64,000 bases of DNA from Actinokineospora iranica (GTDB lineage Bacteria; Actinomycetota; Actinomycetes; Mycobacteriales; Pseudonocardiaceae). The stretch covers positions 1 to 64,000 of the forward strand of contig NZ_FMZZ01000005.1 of assembly GCF_900101685.1 (NCBI RefSeq). Direction: 5' to 3'. Both the position numbers and the translations under genes were made by a program. This document shows, one piece after another, positions 1 through 8,099 of the stretch. How positions within the stretch are numbered: position 1 is the stretch's first letter; the number at the start of each line of letters is the position of its first letter. The notes under the pieces were generated by a model, which worked only from the letters and a program-made list of their open reading frames with translations, did not search any database and was not told the origin of the DNA.

Positions 1-13
1 GAAAGGGACACCG

Positions 14-583
14 TTGCCGACCCCGGCCCCCCGCCTCCTGCTCGCCCTACCGGCGACGATCGCCCTCGCTGTCACCCTGGCCGCGTGCTCCAGCGACACC
101 CCCGGCACACCCCTGCCCGAGGACACCACCACCCAGGCCACCAGCAGCACAGCCCGGACCAGCCCCCGGACCACCAGCAAGCCAGCGAAACCCGACAGTC
201 CCCTGGCCCACGCCGACCCCTGCACCTTGATCCCAGACACTCTCAAGACACAACTCAAACTCGTCAAAGAACGAAACGATGACACCAGCAGCGCGCGGGG
301 TTGTCTATGGAGCCATGCCGAATCCGACTACACCGTGGGCATCACCATCCGGAACACCCAGGGCGTCAGTGAGTTCGACACCTCACTCGGTGCCGCCACC
401 GATATCACCATCGGCGGCCGACCTGCGAAGCTTCAGCGCGCACGCGGTGACGCCTGTGTCATCGCTGTCTCGGTCACCGACACTGCCCGCGTCGATGTGA
501 TCACGGTCGCCAACAGCGGTCATGAACAGGGATGCCCGATCAGCACCCAGGTTGCCGAGGTCGTGGCCGCCCAGCTTCCCTGA
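14..583 (+). CDS. DUF3558-type lipoprotein
   Basis: A predicted exported lipoprotein of 189 residues. Residues 8-22 are hydrophobic and end in a lipobox LAAC with the lipidated cysteine at residue 25. A Thr/Ser/Pro-rich tether runs to about residue 65 before a globular domain with four cysteines (C70, C97, C148, C174), the layout of the DUF3558 family, whose function is unknown. The start is TTG, chosen because GAAAGG at 1-6 is a good Shine-Dalgarno site seven bases upstream. Three further DUF3558 genes lie in this window beside ESX-like genes, but this one has no ESX neighbour inside the window. Confidence 0.85.
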   Translation: MPTPAPRLLLALPATIALAVTLAACSSDTPGTPLPEDTTTQATSSTARTSPRTTSKPAKPDSPLAHADPCTLIPDTLKTQLKLVKERNDDTSSARGCLWSHAESDYTVGITIRNTQGVSEFDTSLGAATDITIGGRPAKLQRARGDACVIAVSVTDTARVDVITVANSGHEQGCPISTQVAEVVAAQLP

Positions 584-726
584 TCCAAGCCTGTGGAGGG
601 CGCGTCTAGCGGCGGGGTGATCCTCCGTCGCCGTGGCTTCCGGTTGGAGTGTCACCACCGTCGGTGGGACCCGCCACACTGCAACGAGCACGCGGTGGTG
701 TGAGTTCTTGAACCGTAGGGAGTGAC

Positions 727-1638
727 ATGTCAGGGGCGTTGGCGGGCAAGGTGGCGGTGGTCACGGGGGCGACTCGGGGCTGTGGTCGGGGGATCTCGAT
801 CGAGTTGGGGGCGGCGGGGGCGACGGTGTACGTCACCGGGCGCACGACGCGGGCGGGGAAGTCTCCGATGAATCGCACGGAGACCATTGAGGAAACCGCT
901 GAGTTGGTCGACGCGGCGGGTGGTAAGGGTATTCCGGTTCGGTGCGACTTCACGAGCCTCGCTGATGTCGACTCGTTGCGGGATCGGGTCGCCGGGGAAC
1001 ATGGGCGGATTGACGTTCTCGTGGATGACGTTTGGGGTGGCGATCCGTTCGTGGAGTTCGGGACGCCGTTCTGGGAGTCCGATATAGACAAGGCGCTCGG
1101 TGTGGTCCACAACGGCATCGACACTCACCTGATCGCGTTGCACCGCCTACTGCCCTTGGTCGTGAAGGGCCGGGGCGGCCTGGTCATCGAGGTCACCGAC
1201 GGCGACGATGACGAGTACCACCACAGCACCGGAATCCCGTACTACTTGGTGAAGTCCGGCATCCGAGCCATCGGCCGAGTCTTGGGCAAGGACCTGGCCG
1301 ACCACGGCGTGACCGGCATGGCGGTGACACCGGGCTTCCTCCGCTCGGAAATGATGCTGGAGCACTTCGGCGTCACCGAGGAAAACTGGCGCGAAGCCGA
1401 GGACCCCGACTACGCGCTCTCGGAAACCCCCCGTTATCTGGGCCGAGCCGTGGCGGCCCTGGCGGCCGACCCGAACGTCTCCCGCTTCGCGGGCCGCACC
1501 CTGGCAAGCTGGACCCTCATGCACGAGTACGGCTTCACCGACATCGACGGCACCCAGCCCGACTGGGGCCGCTGGTACGTCGAGGTCCACCAGGCAGGTC
1601 TGGATCCCGCCACAGCGGACGCCGCCAAGTACCGCTGA
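727..1638 (+). CDS. SDR family oxidoreductase
   Basis: A 303-residue short-chain dehydrogenase/reductase, probably cytosolic and NAD(P)H-dependent. The Rossmann fold carries TGATRGCGRGI near residues 14-24 and a YxxxK catalytic pair in PYYLVKSG near residue 175. The usual NNAG motif after beta-4 is replaced by DDVWGG, as happens in DHRS1-like members, and a C-terminal extension passes the usual 250-residue length. AGGGAG about five bases upstream supports the ATG start. It stands alone, so no pathway can be inferred; the substrate is unknown. Confidence 0.85.
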   Translation: MSGALAGKVAVVTGATRGCGRGISIELGAAGATVYVTGRTTRAGKSPMNRTETIEETAELVDAAGGKGIPVRCDFTSLADVDSLRDRVAGEHGRIDVLVDDVWGGDPFVEFGTPFWESDIDKALGVVHNGIDTHLIALHRLLPLVVKGRGGLVIEVTDGDDDEYHHSTGIPYYLVKSGIRAIGRVLGKDLADHGVTGMAVTPGFLRSEMMLEHFGVTEENWREAEDPDYALSETPRYLGRAVAALAADPNVSRFAGRTLASWTLMHEYGFTDIDGTQPDWGRWYVEVHQAGLDPATADAAKYR

Positions 1639-1948
1639 ACATGACGACTCCCCAGACGCGGCCGGAGGACTGCCGCATGGCTGCGCGCATACAGTAGATT
1701 GAGATCGCTCGATTCGATATGGCCGATCATCACCCGATTAGCTCAAAGAGGCCGTCAGACATTTGGTATTGAGACGGATGTAACGTCCTCAAGATCCCTG
1801 TGGGGGTTTTGAAGATAAAGATCTCCACACTTTTTGTCACATATAAATCGGTTGTGGAAACCTCAGAAAACCAGTTCACTTGGTCGAGTCGCCGTGCAGG
1901 CGACTCGACCCACTGTCACGTGGGGATCGTGAGAACTGGGGAGGAAAA
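1639..1948. other. intergenic region, relatively AT-rich
   Basis: This 310-base gap precedes the small secreted protein. Its middle (about 1740-1870) is clearly richer in A and T than the flanking genes, as expected for a promoter region. I could not pick out a convincing -35/-10 pair, and no RNA gene or coding frame is visible. An in-frame ATG at 1880 would add 23 residues to the next gene but lacks a ribosome binding site. Confidence 0.4.
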
Positions 1949-2329
1949 ATGAAACGCGTTGTCGTGGGACTGCTGGCTGTCGGCACGTTGGCGGTCGCGG
2001 GGGTGGCGCTGGCTTCGCCCGCGTGGAGCGCGCCTGACCTGAGGGCGTGCGCACTTGGAGCGGACAATCCGGAGTGGATTCGAGATGGTGTTATTTACGG
2101 TAACGGTGGGCGTTATAATTGCGGGACGTCGAAAGTGACACTCACGGTTCGTGTGCACAAGGACCTGGCGCTACGCCCGGACCCCGCGGTCGGCAGGGTA
2201 GAGAGGGCTGACTTCACCAACGGTGATCTCGGCACCGAGGGGCGGTGCGACGGAAACGGCCTGTACTACACTTGGACACTCAGCGACACGGGAAATGAAC
2301 TTGAATCTGGTCGCGTCAGGACCTGCTGA
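1949..2329 (+). CDS. small secreted protein with four cysteines
   Basis: A 126-residue exported protein of unknown function. A Sec signal peptide covers about residues 1-29: basic MKR start, a run of Val, Leu, Ala and Gly, and a likely cleavage site after SPAWSA. The mature part is short, polar and has four cysteines, which probably form two disulfides outside the membrane. I chose the ATG at 1949 over an in-frame ATG at 1880 because GGGGAGGA lies five bases upstream and the signal peptide then begins at residue 1. It precedes an ABC transporter module and may belong with it. I do not recognise the family. Confidence 0.75.
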   Translation: MKRVVVGLLAVGTLAVAGVALASPAWSAPDLRACALGADNPEWIRDGVIYGNGGRYNCGTSKVTLTVRVHKDLALRPDPAVGRVERADFTNGDLGTEGRCDGNGLYYTWTLSDTGNELESGRVRTC

Positions 2330-2414
2330 GTAACGCCCTGGAATCAAGGCGGCGTGACATCAGGCGGGTCCCGATGTCACGCCGCTGGCGCGTGCCGATA
2401 TGGGGGGATGAGAA

Positions 2415-3155
2415 GTGCGTGTCATGGTGGAGAATGTGGGTTTCACCTACGGGCGGAAGCAGGCTCTCTCGGACGTGAACTGGGCTGTCGACACCGGCAT
2501 CACGGGGCTCCTGGGGCCAAATGGCGCGGGCAAGACGACGTTGTTGAATCTGCTGGCTGGGCTTGCTAAACCGACAACAGGGCGAATCGTGGTCGATGAC
2601 ACGGGTCGGTCATCCAGTCCCAGAGTCGGGTTCGTGCCGCAGCGATTTTCGCTCGCTGGGGAGATGAAAGTCCGTGACACCGTCGCGTATGCCGCGTGGG
2701 TAAACGGTGTTCCGCGCAAGGAGTGTCCGGATGCTTCGGCGAAAGCGTTGGCGGCGGTGCAACTGGACGAGTTCGCTACCTCACGCGTTCGCTCGCTGTC
2801 CGGGGGGCAGCGGCAACGATTGGGGGTCGCTGCCGCGCTCGCGCATGAGCCGGACATTCTGGTGTTGGACGAGCCGACGGTAGGGCTTGATCCTGGGCAG
2901 CGGCTGCGGTTGCGCGAGGTGATAGCCGATCTTGGGTCGTCTCGAACGGTTCTATTGTCAACTCATCTGATCGAAGATGTATCGCACTTGTGCAAGCGGG
3001 TCGGCGTACTGGCCAAAGGCAAGCTCGTGTTTGACGGCACGGAGGCCGAATTGACGACAATGATCGGTGACGTTCAATTGGATGGAACGCTTGGCTCGTC
3101 GTTTGAGCGTGGCTATCTCGAACTCATCAACCGGCTCGGTGGCGTCAGTGAGTGA
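2415..3155 (+). CDS. ABC transporter ATP-binding protein
   Basis: A cytoplasmic ABC ATPase of 246 residues, a short exporter-type length. Walker A reads GPNGAGKTT, the signature is LSGGQRQRLG, and Walker B is ILVLDEPTVGLDP followed by the H-loop STH. The start is GTG at 2415, with an ATG three codons later as alternative. It overlaps the next gene by a few bases, and that gene and the one after are polytopic membrane proteins, so the three probably form one export or membrane-remodelling complex. The substrate cannot be read from the sequence. Confidence 0.9.
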   Translation: MRVMVENVGFTYGRKQALSDVNWAVDTGITGLLGPNGAGKTTLLNLLAGLAKPTTGRIVVDDTGRSSSPRVGFVPQRFSLAGEMKVRDTVAYAAWVNGVPRKECPDASAKALAAVQLDEFATSRVRSLSGGQRQRLGVAAALAHEPDILVLDEPTVGLDPGQRLRLREVIADLGSSRTVLLSTHLIEDVSHLCKRVGVLAKGKLVFDGTEAELTTMIGDVQLDGTLGSSFERGYLELINRLGGVSE

Positions 3156-4419
3156 TCGTTCTCCGCGTACACTGTGGCCGCTAGGCCCGTTGCCGATCCT
3201 GGTGCCCAGCTTCCTGATCACCGTGACCGTTCTGATGTCGACGATCACCATGCGGGGCTGGGAATTCCAGGAATGGGTTCGCACGTCGGCTGAGTTCCAT
3301 CAGCAAAATGCTTTCGTAGGACCGATTGCCGCGGCTGCCGCAACTTACTGGGCGGGCAGGTTGACTCCGCCCCAACGCGTCTTCGCGCAGCCGTTCGCCG
3401 CTCGAAATGGGCACAAGGTGGTGATCCTGCATCTTGGCACGCTCATGACAGCTTTCCTCATCTCTTATTCGGTCGGTTTTATCCCGATCGTGGCCGCGAC
3501 GGTGCGCCTCGCGGAATATGGGGGACCAGCACCATTGGTTATCGCTAGCGGTTACCTGGGGGTAATGGCGGCGACAGCGTTTGGATACTTCATTGGCGTA
3601 ATCGGGCGAACCGCGCTTCTCGCGCCGGTGTCGTTTGTTCTGATGTTCGGCGTCGCCGTCCTTGGAACCGGTGGCGACACCTTCTCCGCCTTGGTCCCGG
3701 TTTTGCATATCACCCCCTCTCTGGGTTCTGTGGAAACCGTTCCTTTCGTATCCTACCGCTTGGCCTTCCTGGTCTTGGTCATCGTGAGCTTTGTGCTCAC
3801 ATGTGTCGGCATTGTGAAGCGGCAGCGCTCTGGAACGAGGTTTCCGCCATTGCGTACTTTGGTCGCACTGCCACTCGTGGTACTTCTGGTGATCCCTCCG
3901 CTCGTGCATCCTCCCGCGTTGTTTGCATTCGAGGTCGACCCGCCTCGGGTGTGCCTGAATGAGCAGGGTGTCGAGTACTGTGTCCATGAAGGTCACCGTT
4001 CTCAACTGTCGAATATCGTCAGCGCGGTAGACCCGCTGATCAAGATCCACGGATCCGTGTCCGACGTTCGCATCGTCGACGAAGCATTGCGGGGCGCTTA
4101 CGTGAATTTCGATGACCGGATGAGCGTGTACGCGATGAGTAATTTCATCTGGTATCCGGTCGATCCGTTCAATAGCGCGGAAAGTTCGATCAGATTGGTG
4201 TCCAGTCATTTGTCCGGACTTGCTCGTTGTCGGCAAGAGCGAAAATACGATGTCAGCGCGGATCTCGCCTCGGATCTGGAACAATGGTTGAGGACATCGG
4301 GCTCAACGTACGGGGAAAACGTCTTCCAGGGACGTACGGTTGAGGTTGTGAAAACGTGGATAGCGCAGCACAAGCAGGCCATCGAGACCTGCTCCCTCAC
4401 CGCTTCTCAGTTGCCGTGA
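3148..4419 (+). CDS. membrane protein, probable ABC permease partner
   Basis: A polytopic membrane protein of about 423 residues. I see roughly six hydrophobic segments in the first two thirds, then a polar C-terminal domain of about 150 residues after the last segment, with a close cysteine pair (CLNEQGVEYC), likely extracytoplasmic. The open frame extends upstream into the ATPase gene, but GTG at 3148 (or 3139) gives the short overlap usual for coupled genes. A 4-base GTGA overlap links it to the next gene. No family-defining motif was recognised; the permease role is inferred from its neighbours. Confidence 0.7.
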   Translation: MSDRSPRTLWPLGPLPILVPSFLITVTVLMSTITMRGWEFQEWVRTSAEFHQQNAFVGPIAAAAATYWAGRLTPPQRVFAQPFAARNGHKVVILHLGTLMTAFLISYSVGFIPIVAATVRLAEYGGPAPLVIASGYLGVMAATAFGYFIGVIGRTALLAPVSFVLMFGVAVLGTGGDTFSALVPVLHITPSLGSVETVPFVSYRLAFLVLVIVSFVLTCVGIVKRQRSGTRFPPLRTLVALPLVVLLVIPPLVHPPALFAFEVDPPRVCLNEQGVEYCVHEGHRSQLSNIVSAVDPLIKIHGSVSDVRIVDEALRGAYVNFDDRMSVYAMSNFIWYPVDPFNSAESSIRLVSSHLSGLARCRQERKYDVSADLASDLEQWLRTSGSTYGENVFQGRTVEVVKTWIAQHKQAIETCSLTASQLP

Positions 4420-5036
4420 CCCGCGTCGTGTGGTCGTCGAGGTCGGCATGGTCCTTCCTGGCGGCGATGCTCTTGCTCGGTGTGGTGTGCTATCTGCTTG
4501 GTAATCGTGCGATTATCATCGATCTGACAACCAATCACCCGCGCAACCGCCTGCCGTACCCGGAGTTGTGCGCTGTAGTCTCCGCAGCGATCGGCGCTGC
4601 GGTTCTGCGCCCTCGCTTCTGGGAGTGGGACCGTGTCGGCACGGTGCGTTCCCGGCTCGTGGCAGGCATCTGCGCGGTAGTGGGAGTCACTTTTCCTGCT
4701 CTGCTCGTCGTTGTTGGTTCACTACAGCTTCCGCATGAAACGCCTTGGGCATGGGTGGTTTCCAACGCCATGGTGTATTCTTCCGCGGCCTTTGGATTGG
4801 CGCCGTTTCTAGGGCCTGGAGCTGCAGGGGGAATGACTCTGCTGGTCTACTTCGCTGTTGCCATCCTGAACAATCTGGAACCAGAAATCGGATCACTCTT
4901 GCCGGTCGCCGCGAACCCCAGCGATGAAACACATTGGGCCGTCGTCGTGGTGATGGTCAGTGTGGTTGTGACCATCCACGCGATCACTCACGGCGCGACT
5001 CCATGGTCCCGCCGCATCCGGGCGAGCGACACATAA
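4416..5036 (+). CDS. membrane protein, probable second transporter subunit
   Basis: A 206-residue integral membrane protein with about five or six hydrophobic helices, for example AWSFLAAMLLLGVVCYLLG near the N-terminus and WAVVVVMVSVVVTIHAI near the C-terminus. The GTG start overlaps the stop of the upstream gene (GTGA), a sign of translational coupling. It probably works with the preceding ATPase and membrane protein. I do not recognise a family and infer no substrate. Confidence 0.7.
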   Translation: MTRVVWSSRSAWSFLAAMLLLGVVCYLLGNRAIIIDLTTNHPRNRLPYPELCAVVSAAIGAAVLRPRFWEWDRVGTVRSRLVAGICAVVGVTFPALLVVVGSLQLPHETPWAWVVSNAMVYSSAAFGLAPFLGPGAAGGMTLLVYFAVAILNNLEPEIGSLLPVAANPSDETHWAVVVVMVSVVVTIHAITHGATPWSRRIRASDT

Positions 5037-5484
5037 CGTGCCGAGGAGCACTCGACCCCGCATTCGCTTCGAGTGCGACGTCGAGGGGGATATCGGACGC
5101 CAAGGGATGACGACGCGCTTATAATCGCACGCGTCCGTGACGAGGGTTTGCAGAGTGATGTGACCGCACTCGCTACTGTAGTGTCGTCAGCGACCGGGGC
5201 GTCGGGCAGGGGTGCAGATGGCGATGGTCAACCGTTGCGAACACAATCCAGCGGGTCACGGCGCGACCTTCGCCGCAATGTCCAAAGTCGTGCTCGCCAC
5301 TGCATTGATGGTCTGGTTTGGCAGTCCAGCGCCGCATTGAGGACGTTGGGTGGCGGAGGTCCGGCAAGCCGGGCTTGTTTAGTCCACTGTGGACGCTTCC
5401 CGGTATCGTTGAGCGGTCGGAACGACTGTCGACGCGGCTGTTAATCTCATCGCGCGGACTACGGCCGAGAGAATTGGGGGAATT
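5037..5484. other. intergenic region between ABC module and ESX-like set
   Basis: A 448-base gap. It must hold the promoter of the gene starting at 5485, but I found no convincing hexamers. A 123-codon open frame (5073-5444) has Arg/Gly-rich composition with no domain signal and looks spurious. A shorter frame with a ribosome binding site is listed separately at 5218. Confidence 0.4.
5218..5340 (+). CDS. possible 40-residue small protein
   Basis: A short frame starting ATG GCG ATG with AGGGG a few bases upstream. It encodes about 40 residues: a polar start with Cys and His, then a hydrophobic tail (VVLATALMVWFG). It could be a small membrane peptide or a chance frame in a spacer. There is no homology I recognise, so it is listed only as a candidate. 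Confidence 0.2.
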   Translation: MAMVNRCEHNPAGHGATFAAMSKVVLATALMVWFGSPAPH

Positions 5485-6204
5485 GTGGCGCTTGACCACG
5501 TTGAATTGGCTGTTCTGACTGTTCCCGACGACCCGGAAACCCGAGCCCAGTACGCTGAGCTCACCCGGCCAGGAGGGGTGGAACTGCAACCGGCCGACAC
5601 GTATGAGGCCCGCGATCCGAGCGGGTTCATCATTGTCACGGTTGACAAATATCGGATGATGAGGAATGCGCGGATTCGGCCGGGGTGGGACGACAACATC
5701 CGGCCGGAGGACTTTCCGGCCGCGCTCCTCACCACGTATGTGACCGCGGTTCAGCGTGCCTTTGCCGTGGAATACGCCCACCGCCCCACGGACGCCCCGA
5801 GCACGCCCGTGTCTGGTGAGACCTTTGTGGACCCAACGGACCTGTCGTTTGACGAGTGGATGGCTCGGACCAAGACGCGGCTTGACGCCATCGACGCCGA
5901 ATACGACGCGATCCAGCGGCAGCAGCAAGCGCCGCGGATGGACTTCGCTGAAATCCGCAGTCCGCTCGGCTACCTCACCATGCGCCTGCGCGGCGGGGAG
6001 CCGATCGCGATCAACGGTGATCCCATGGCCCTGGACAACCCGTCGGACACCGTTCTGTCCGAGGAAATCCTGCAACTGTTCGTCCGGGCGGGCCTCGGCG
6101 TCGACCAAGAGGAACGCCCTCGTCCGGCGCGGGCGAGCGACAACGACGCGGACAGCGATTACTTCTCGGAATTCACCGTGCTGCGCGACAGGGGGGAAGA
6201 ATAG
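5485..6204 (+). CDS. possible YbaB-like protein of ESX-like cluster
   Basis: A 239-residue soluble acidic protein. A segment near residues 50-95 (ARIRPGWDDNIRPEDFPAAL and the helix after it) resembles the C-terminal half of YbaB/EbfC nucleoid-associated proteins, which often precede small ESX-type genes in actinobacteria; this assignment is tentative. The rest is charged and probably helical. GTG start with GGGGGAA just upstream. The stop shares a base with the next start (TAGTG), so it is co-translated with the EspC-like gene. Confidence 0.6.
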   Translation: MALDHVELAVLTVPDDPETRAQYAELTRPGGVELQPADTYEARDPSGFIIVTVDKYRMMRNARIRPGWDDNIRPEDFPAALLTTYVTAVQRAFAVEYAHRPTDAPSTPVSGETFVDPTDLSFDEWMARTKTRLDAIDAEYDAIQRQQQAPRMDFAEIRSPLGYLTMRLRGGEPIAINGDPMALDNPSDTVLSEEILQLFVRAGLGVDQEERPRPARASDNDADSDYFSEFTVLRDRGEE

Positions 6205-6548
6205 TGACCGACCAGTACCAGGTAGTCACCCAGAAACTGCGAGAGGAAGCGAAGGTCTGGCAGCAGCACGCGGACGACGCGCGACCGATCGTGCAAGCGG
6301 TGGCGGGCGCATATCTCTCGCCTTCCGCGTTTTTCGTCGGTGACCTCACGACGCTCGGTGCGGGGATCGCGAACGCCGAACTGGAGGCCGGTCAGTACGA
6401 GGAGTTTCGCATTTTCATGGCGACCCTGCTTCTGGGCGCGATTGTCGAGTTCGACCAGATCGATATGACTTTGCGGACGATCGCGGACGAGTATGAGAAG
6501 GCTGAGGCCGTTGTCGAACTCGATCTCGACAAGGTTTTCCCTGAATAG
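6204..6548 (+). CDS. EspC/WXG-like helical protein, putative ESX substrate
   Basis: A 114-residue protein predicted to be an alpha-helical hairpin: helix (LREEAKVWQQHADDARPIVQ), a short break, then a second long helix region. Length and pattern match EspC-like or WXG100-like proteins exported by type VII secretion. It has no signal peptide. The GTG start overlaps the previous stop, and the true WXG-motif protein follows 14 bases downstream. It is probably a partner or co-substrate of that protein. Confidence 0.65.
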   Translation: MTDQYQVVTQKLREEAKVWQQHADDARPIVQAVAGAYLSPSAFFVGDLTTLGAGIANAELEAGQYEEFRIFMATLLLGAIVEFDQIDMTLRTIADEYEKAEAVVELDLDKVFPE

Positions 6549-6562
6549 GAGTTGGTGATCGT

Positions 6563-7285
6563 ATGGCTGGTTCTGACGGCGTGATAGAGCGGCTGGAGCA
6601 AAGTTTTAACGGCTTGGATGATAAAGTCCGGGAGGCTATCAACAGGTACGACGCCGGAGTTCACAACGTCCGCGCCTGGAAGTATGCGCTCGCGCCCGTG
6701 ATGTTCGCCATTTGCGAGGGGTTCGACACCATCCGTGACGGGCTCGACAAGTTGGTGAAACTGGTCAGGACGGCGGTGGAACACCACATGCCTGTTGTGT
6801 CCCTGATTGTTCAGTCTTTCAACTGGCTCGAAAGCGTCAAGGATCCGGTGAACGGGCTTTCCCATAAGGAGAAAAACATAGCCCAACAATGGGAAGGCGA
6901 AGCCAGCGCCGCGTACCAGACGAGGGTTACGGAGCAGAACAACGCGATCAACGCTTACGCGGTCAGGGCGGAAGGAGTCAGCAAGTGGCTCATGGATATC
7001 GCCAAGTACAACATCGAGTACATGACCGAGTTGGCCAAGATGGCGACCAGCTTCCTGGGGGCACTTGCCACGGCTGCGGTCGAAGCGGCGACGGTAATCG
7101 GCATTCCGTTCGCGGTCAGTGATCTCGCGGGCGCTATTGGGAACTTTGTTACCCAGTCGCTGGACAACCTGGTGGGCATTGCGAAAAGGTACGCGGACGC
7201 GCTCAGCAGGGTGCGGGATCTTAAGAGCATCATGACTGGCCCCGAGTTTCCCGACGGGAAATGGCCGCAGGCAATTGCGGGCTGA
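6563..7285 (+). CDS. WXG-motif protein, putative type VII secretion substrate
   Basis: A 240-residue, largely helical protein. The centre carries the WXG turn W110-E-G112 followed by the conserved tyrosine Y118 (QQWEGEASAAYQ), which marks WXG100-type ESX substrates. A hydrophobic stretch near residues 160-200 may be a membrane or oligomerisation region. At 240 residues it is longer than classic 100-residue EsxA proteins, more like the longer WXG/LXG proteins. No EccC ATPase is in the window, so the machine that exports it must be elsewhere. Confidence 0.75.
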   Translation: MAGSDGVIERLEQSFNGLDDKVREAINRYDAGVHNVRAWKYALAPVMFAICEGFDTIRDGLDKLVKLVRTAVEHHMPVVSLIVQSFNWLESVKDPVNGLSHKEKNIAQQWEGEASAAYQTRVTEQNNAINAYAVRAEGVSKWLMDIAKYNIEYMTELAKMATSFLGALATAAVEAATVIGIPFAVSDLAGAIGNFVTQSLDNLVGIAKRYADALSRVRDLKSIMTGPEFPDGKWPQAIAG

Positions 7286-7312
7286 GGTATCGCCTAACCA
7301 TCGAGGGTGGTC

Positions 7313-7876
7313 ATGAGCATAAATCCCCGCACCTGGAATCGGTCGGTCGTCGGTATGGCGGCTGGGATGATGGTGCTCGCCAGTGGTTGCGGTGGCGCCG
7401 CAGGTGACAAACGGTATCCGCTGCCGGAGTACTATCCTACGCCCACATTTCGGGATGCGTTCAAATACTCAACGGACACGTTCACGGGTTGTCCAGACCT
7501 TCAACAGAAGGTGCCCGACCTGCCGTCACCGTTGCAAAAGGAGAATAACAAGCATGGAGTGGGGATTTCTCTGACTTGCACCTTTGTCGGCGAGGGAGGT
7601 CTCGATGAGCGCTTTATCACCTTTCACGGTGAAGTGCGTGGATTCACCCATAATCCTGGTCTTTTCTCGGGTTCGGAAAAAGACACCACAGTGAACATCG
7701 GATCGGATGCTCGCTGGAGGCCTGCGGGAACGGACTCCATGTGCACGCTGGAAGTTCTCGATGAAAACGCCTTTATGGTCACGGGCTTCCGTGACGAGGA
7801 CCCGCAGAGTGAGCGGTGTCGGGAAAGTGCGCGGGAGATCGCGAGGAAGATTTACGCCGCTGTGCAGCCGGAGTGA
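7313..7876 (+). CDS. lipoprotein, distant DUF3558-like
   Basis: A 187-residue lipoprotein. The signal ends in LASGC with the lipidated cysteine at residue 26. Four later cysteines (C60, C89, C144, C169) are spaced much like those of the DUF3558 lipoproteins in this window, although the rest of the sequence is different, so I read it as a distant relative. ATG at 7313 is preferred over GTG at 7307 because GAGGG then lies five bases upstream. It closes the ESX-like set and is followed by a strong hairpin. Confidence 0.75.
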   Translation: MSINPRTWNRSVVGMAAGMMVLASGCGGAAGDKRYPLPEYYPTPTFRDAFKYSTDTFTGCPDLQQKVPDLPSPLQKENNKHGVGISLTCTFVGEGGLDERFITFHGEVRGFTHNPGLFSGSEKDTTVNIGSDARWRPAGTDSMCTLEVLDENAFMVTGFRDEDPQSERCRESAREIARKIYAAVQPE

Positions 7877-7881
7877 GGTGG

Positions 7882-7914
7882 GGTGCCCCCCTGCGCTGGG
7901 CGCAGGGGGGCACC
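7882..7914. terminator. 15-bp perfect hairpin between convergent genes
   Basis: The arms 7882-7896 and 7900-7914 are perfect reverse complements (GGTGCCCCCCTGCGC and its complement) around a three-base loop. It sits six bases after the lipoprotein stop and just downstream of the convergent DUF397 stop, so it can end transcription from both sides. There is no strong T-run. Confidence 0.8.
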
Positions 7915-7922
7915 GCCGGTGT

Positions 7923-8099
7923 TCAGTGGGTGAAGCGGTTTGCCTTGATGGCCCGTAGGAGAGCCGGGACGTTTCCGGCCAGGGTGGGGCCGGTGGTGTT
8001 CTTGGAGTCGCGTAGCTGGTCGAGGGTGTTGCGTAGCTCGACGCAGTTTGGGCCGTTCTGGCTGCGGCGGGACTTGCGCCAGGTGTGCTCAGTTGACAC
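7923..8099 (-). CDS. DUF397 protein
   Basis: A 58-residue protein. It has the DUF397 hallmarks: WRKSRRSQNGPNCVEL at residues 7-22, RDSKN near 30-34, and a closing hydrophobic helix. DUF397 genes follow XRE/DUF5753 regulators throughout actinobacteria, and the pair may act as a regulator with a small antagonist. Here the GTG start overlaps the end of the regulator gene by 11 bases, so the two are translationally coupled. Confidence 0.85.
   Translation of the reverse strand: MSTEHTWRKSRRSQNGPNCVELRNTLDQLRDSKNTTGPTLAGNVPALLRAIKANRFTH

Noticed and set aside
5073..5444. 123-codon frame between the ABC module and the ESX-like set
   Set aside because: No ribosome binding site, no domain signal and a composition typical of spacer read in a random frame.
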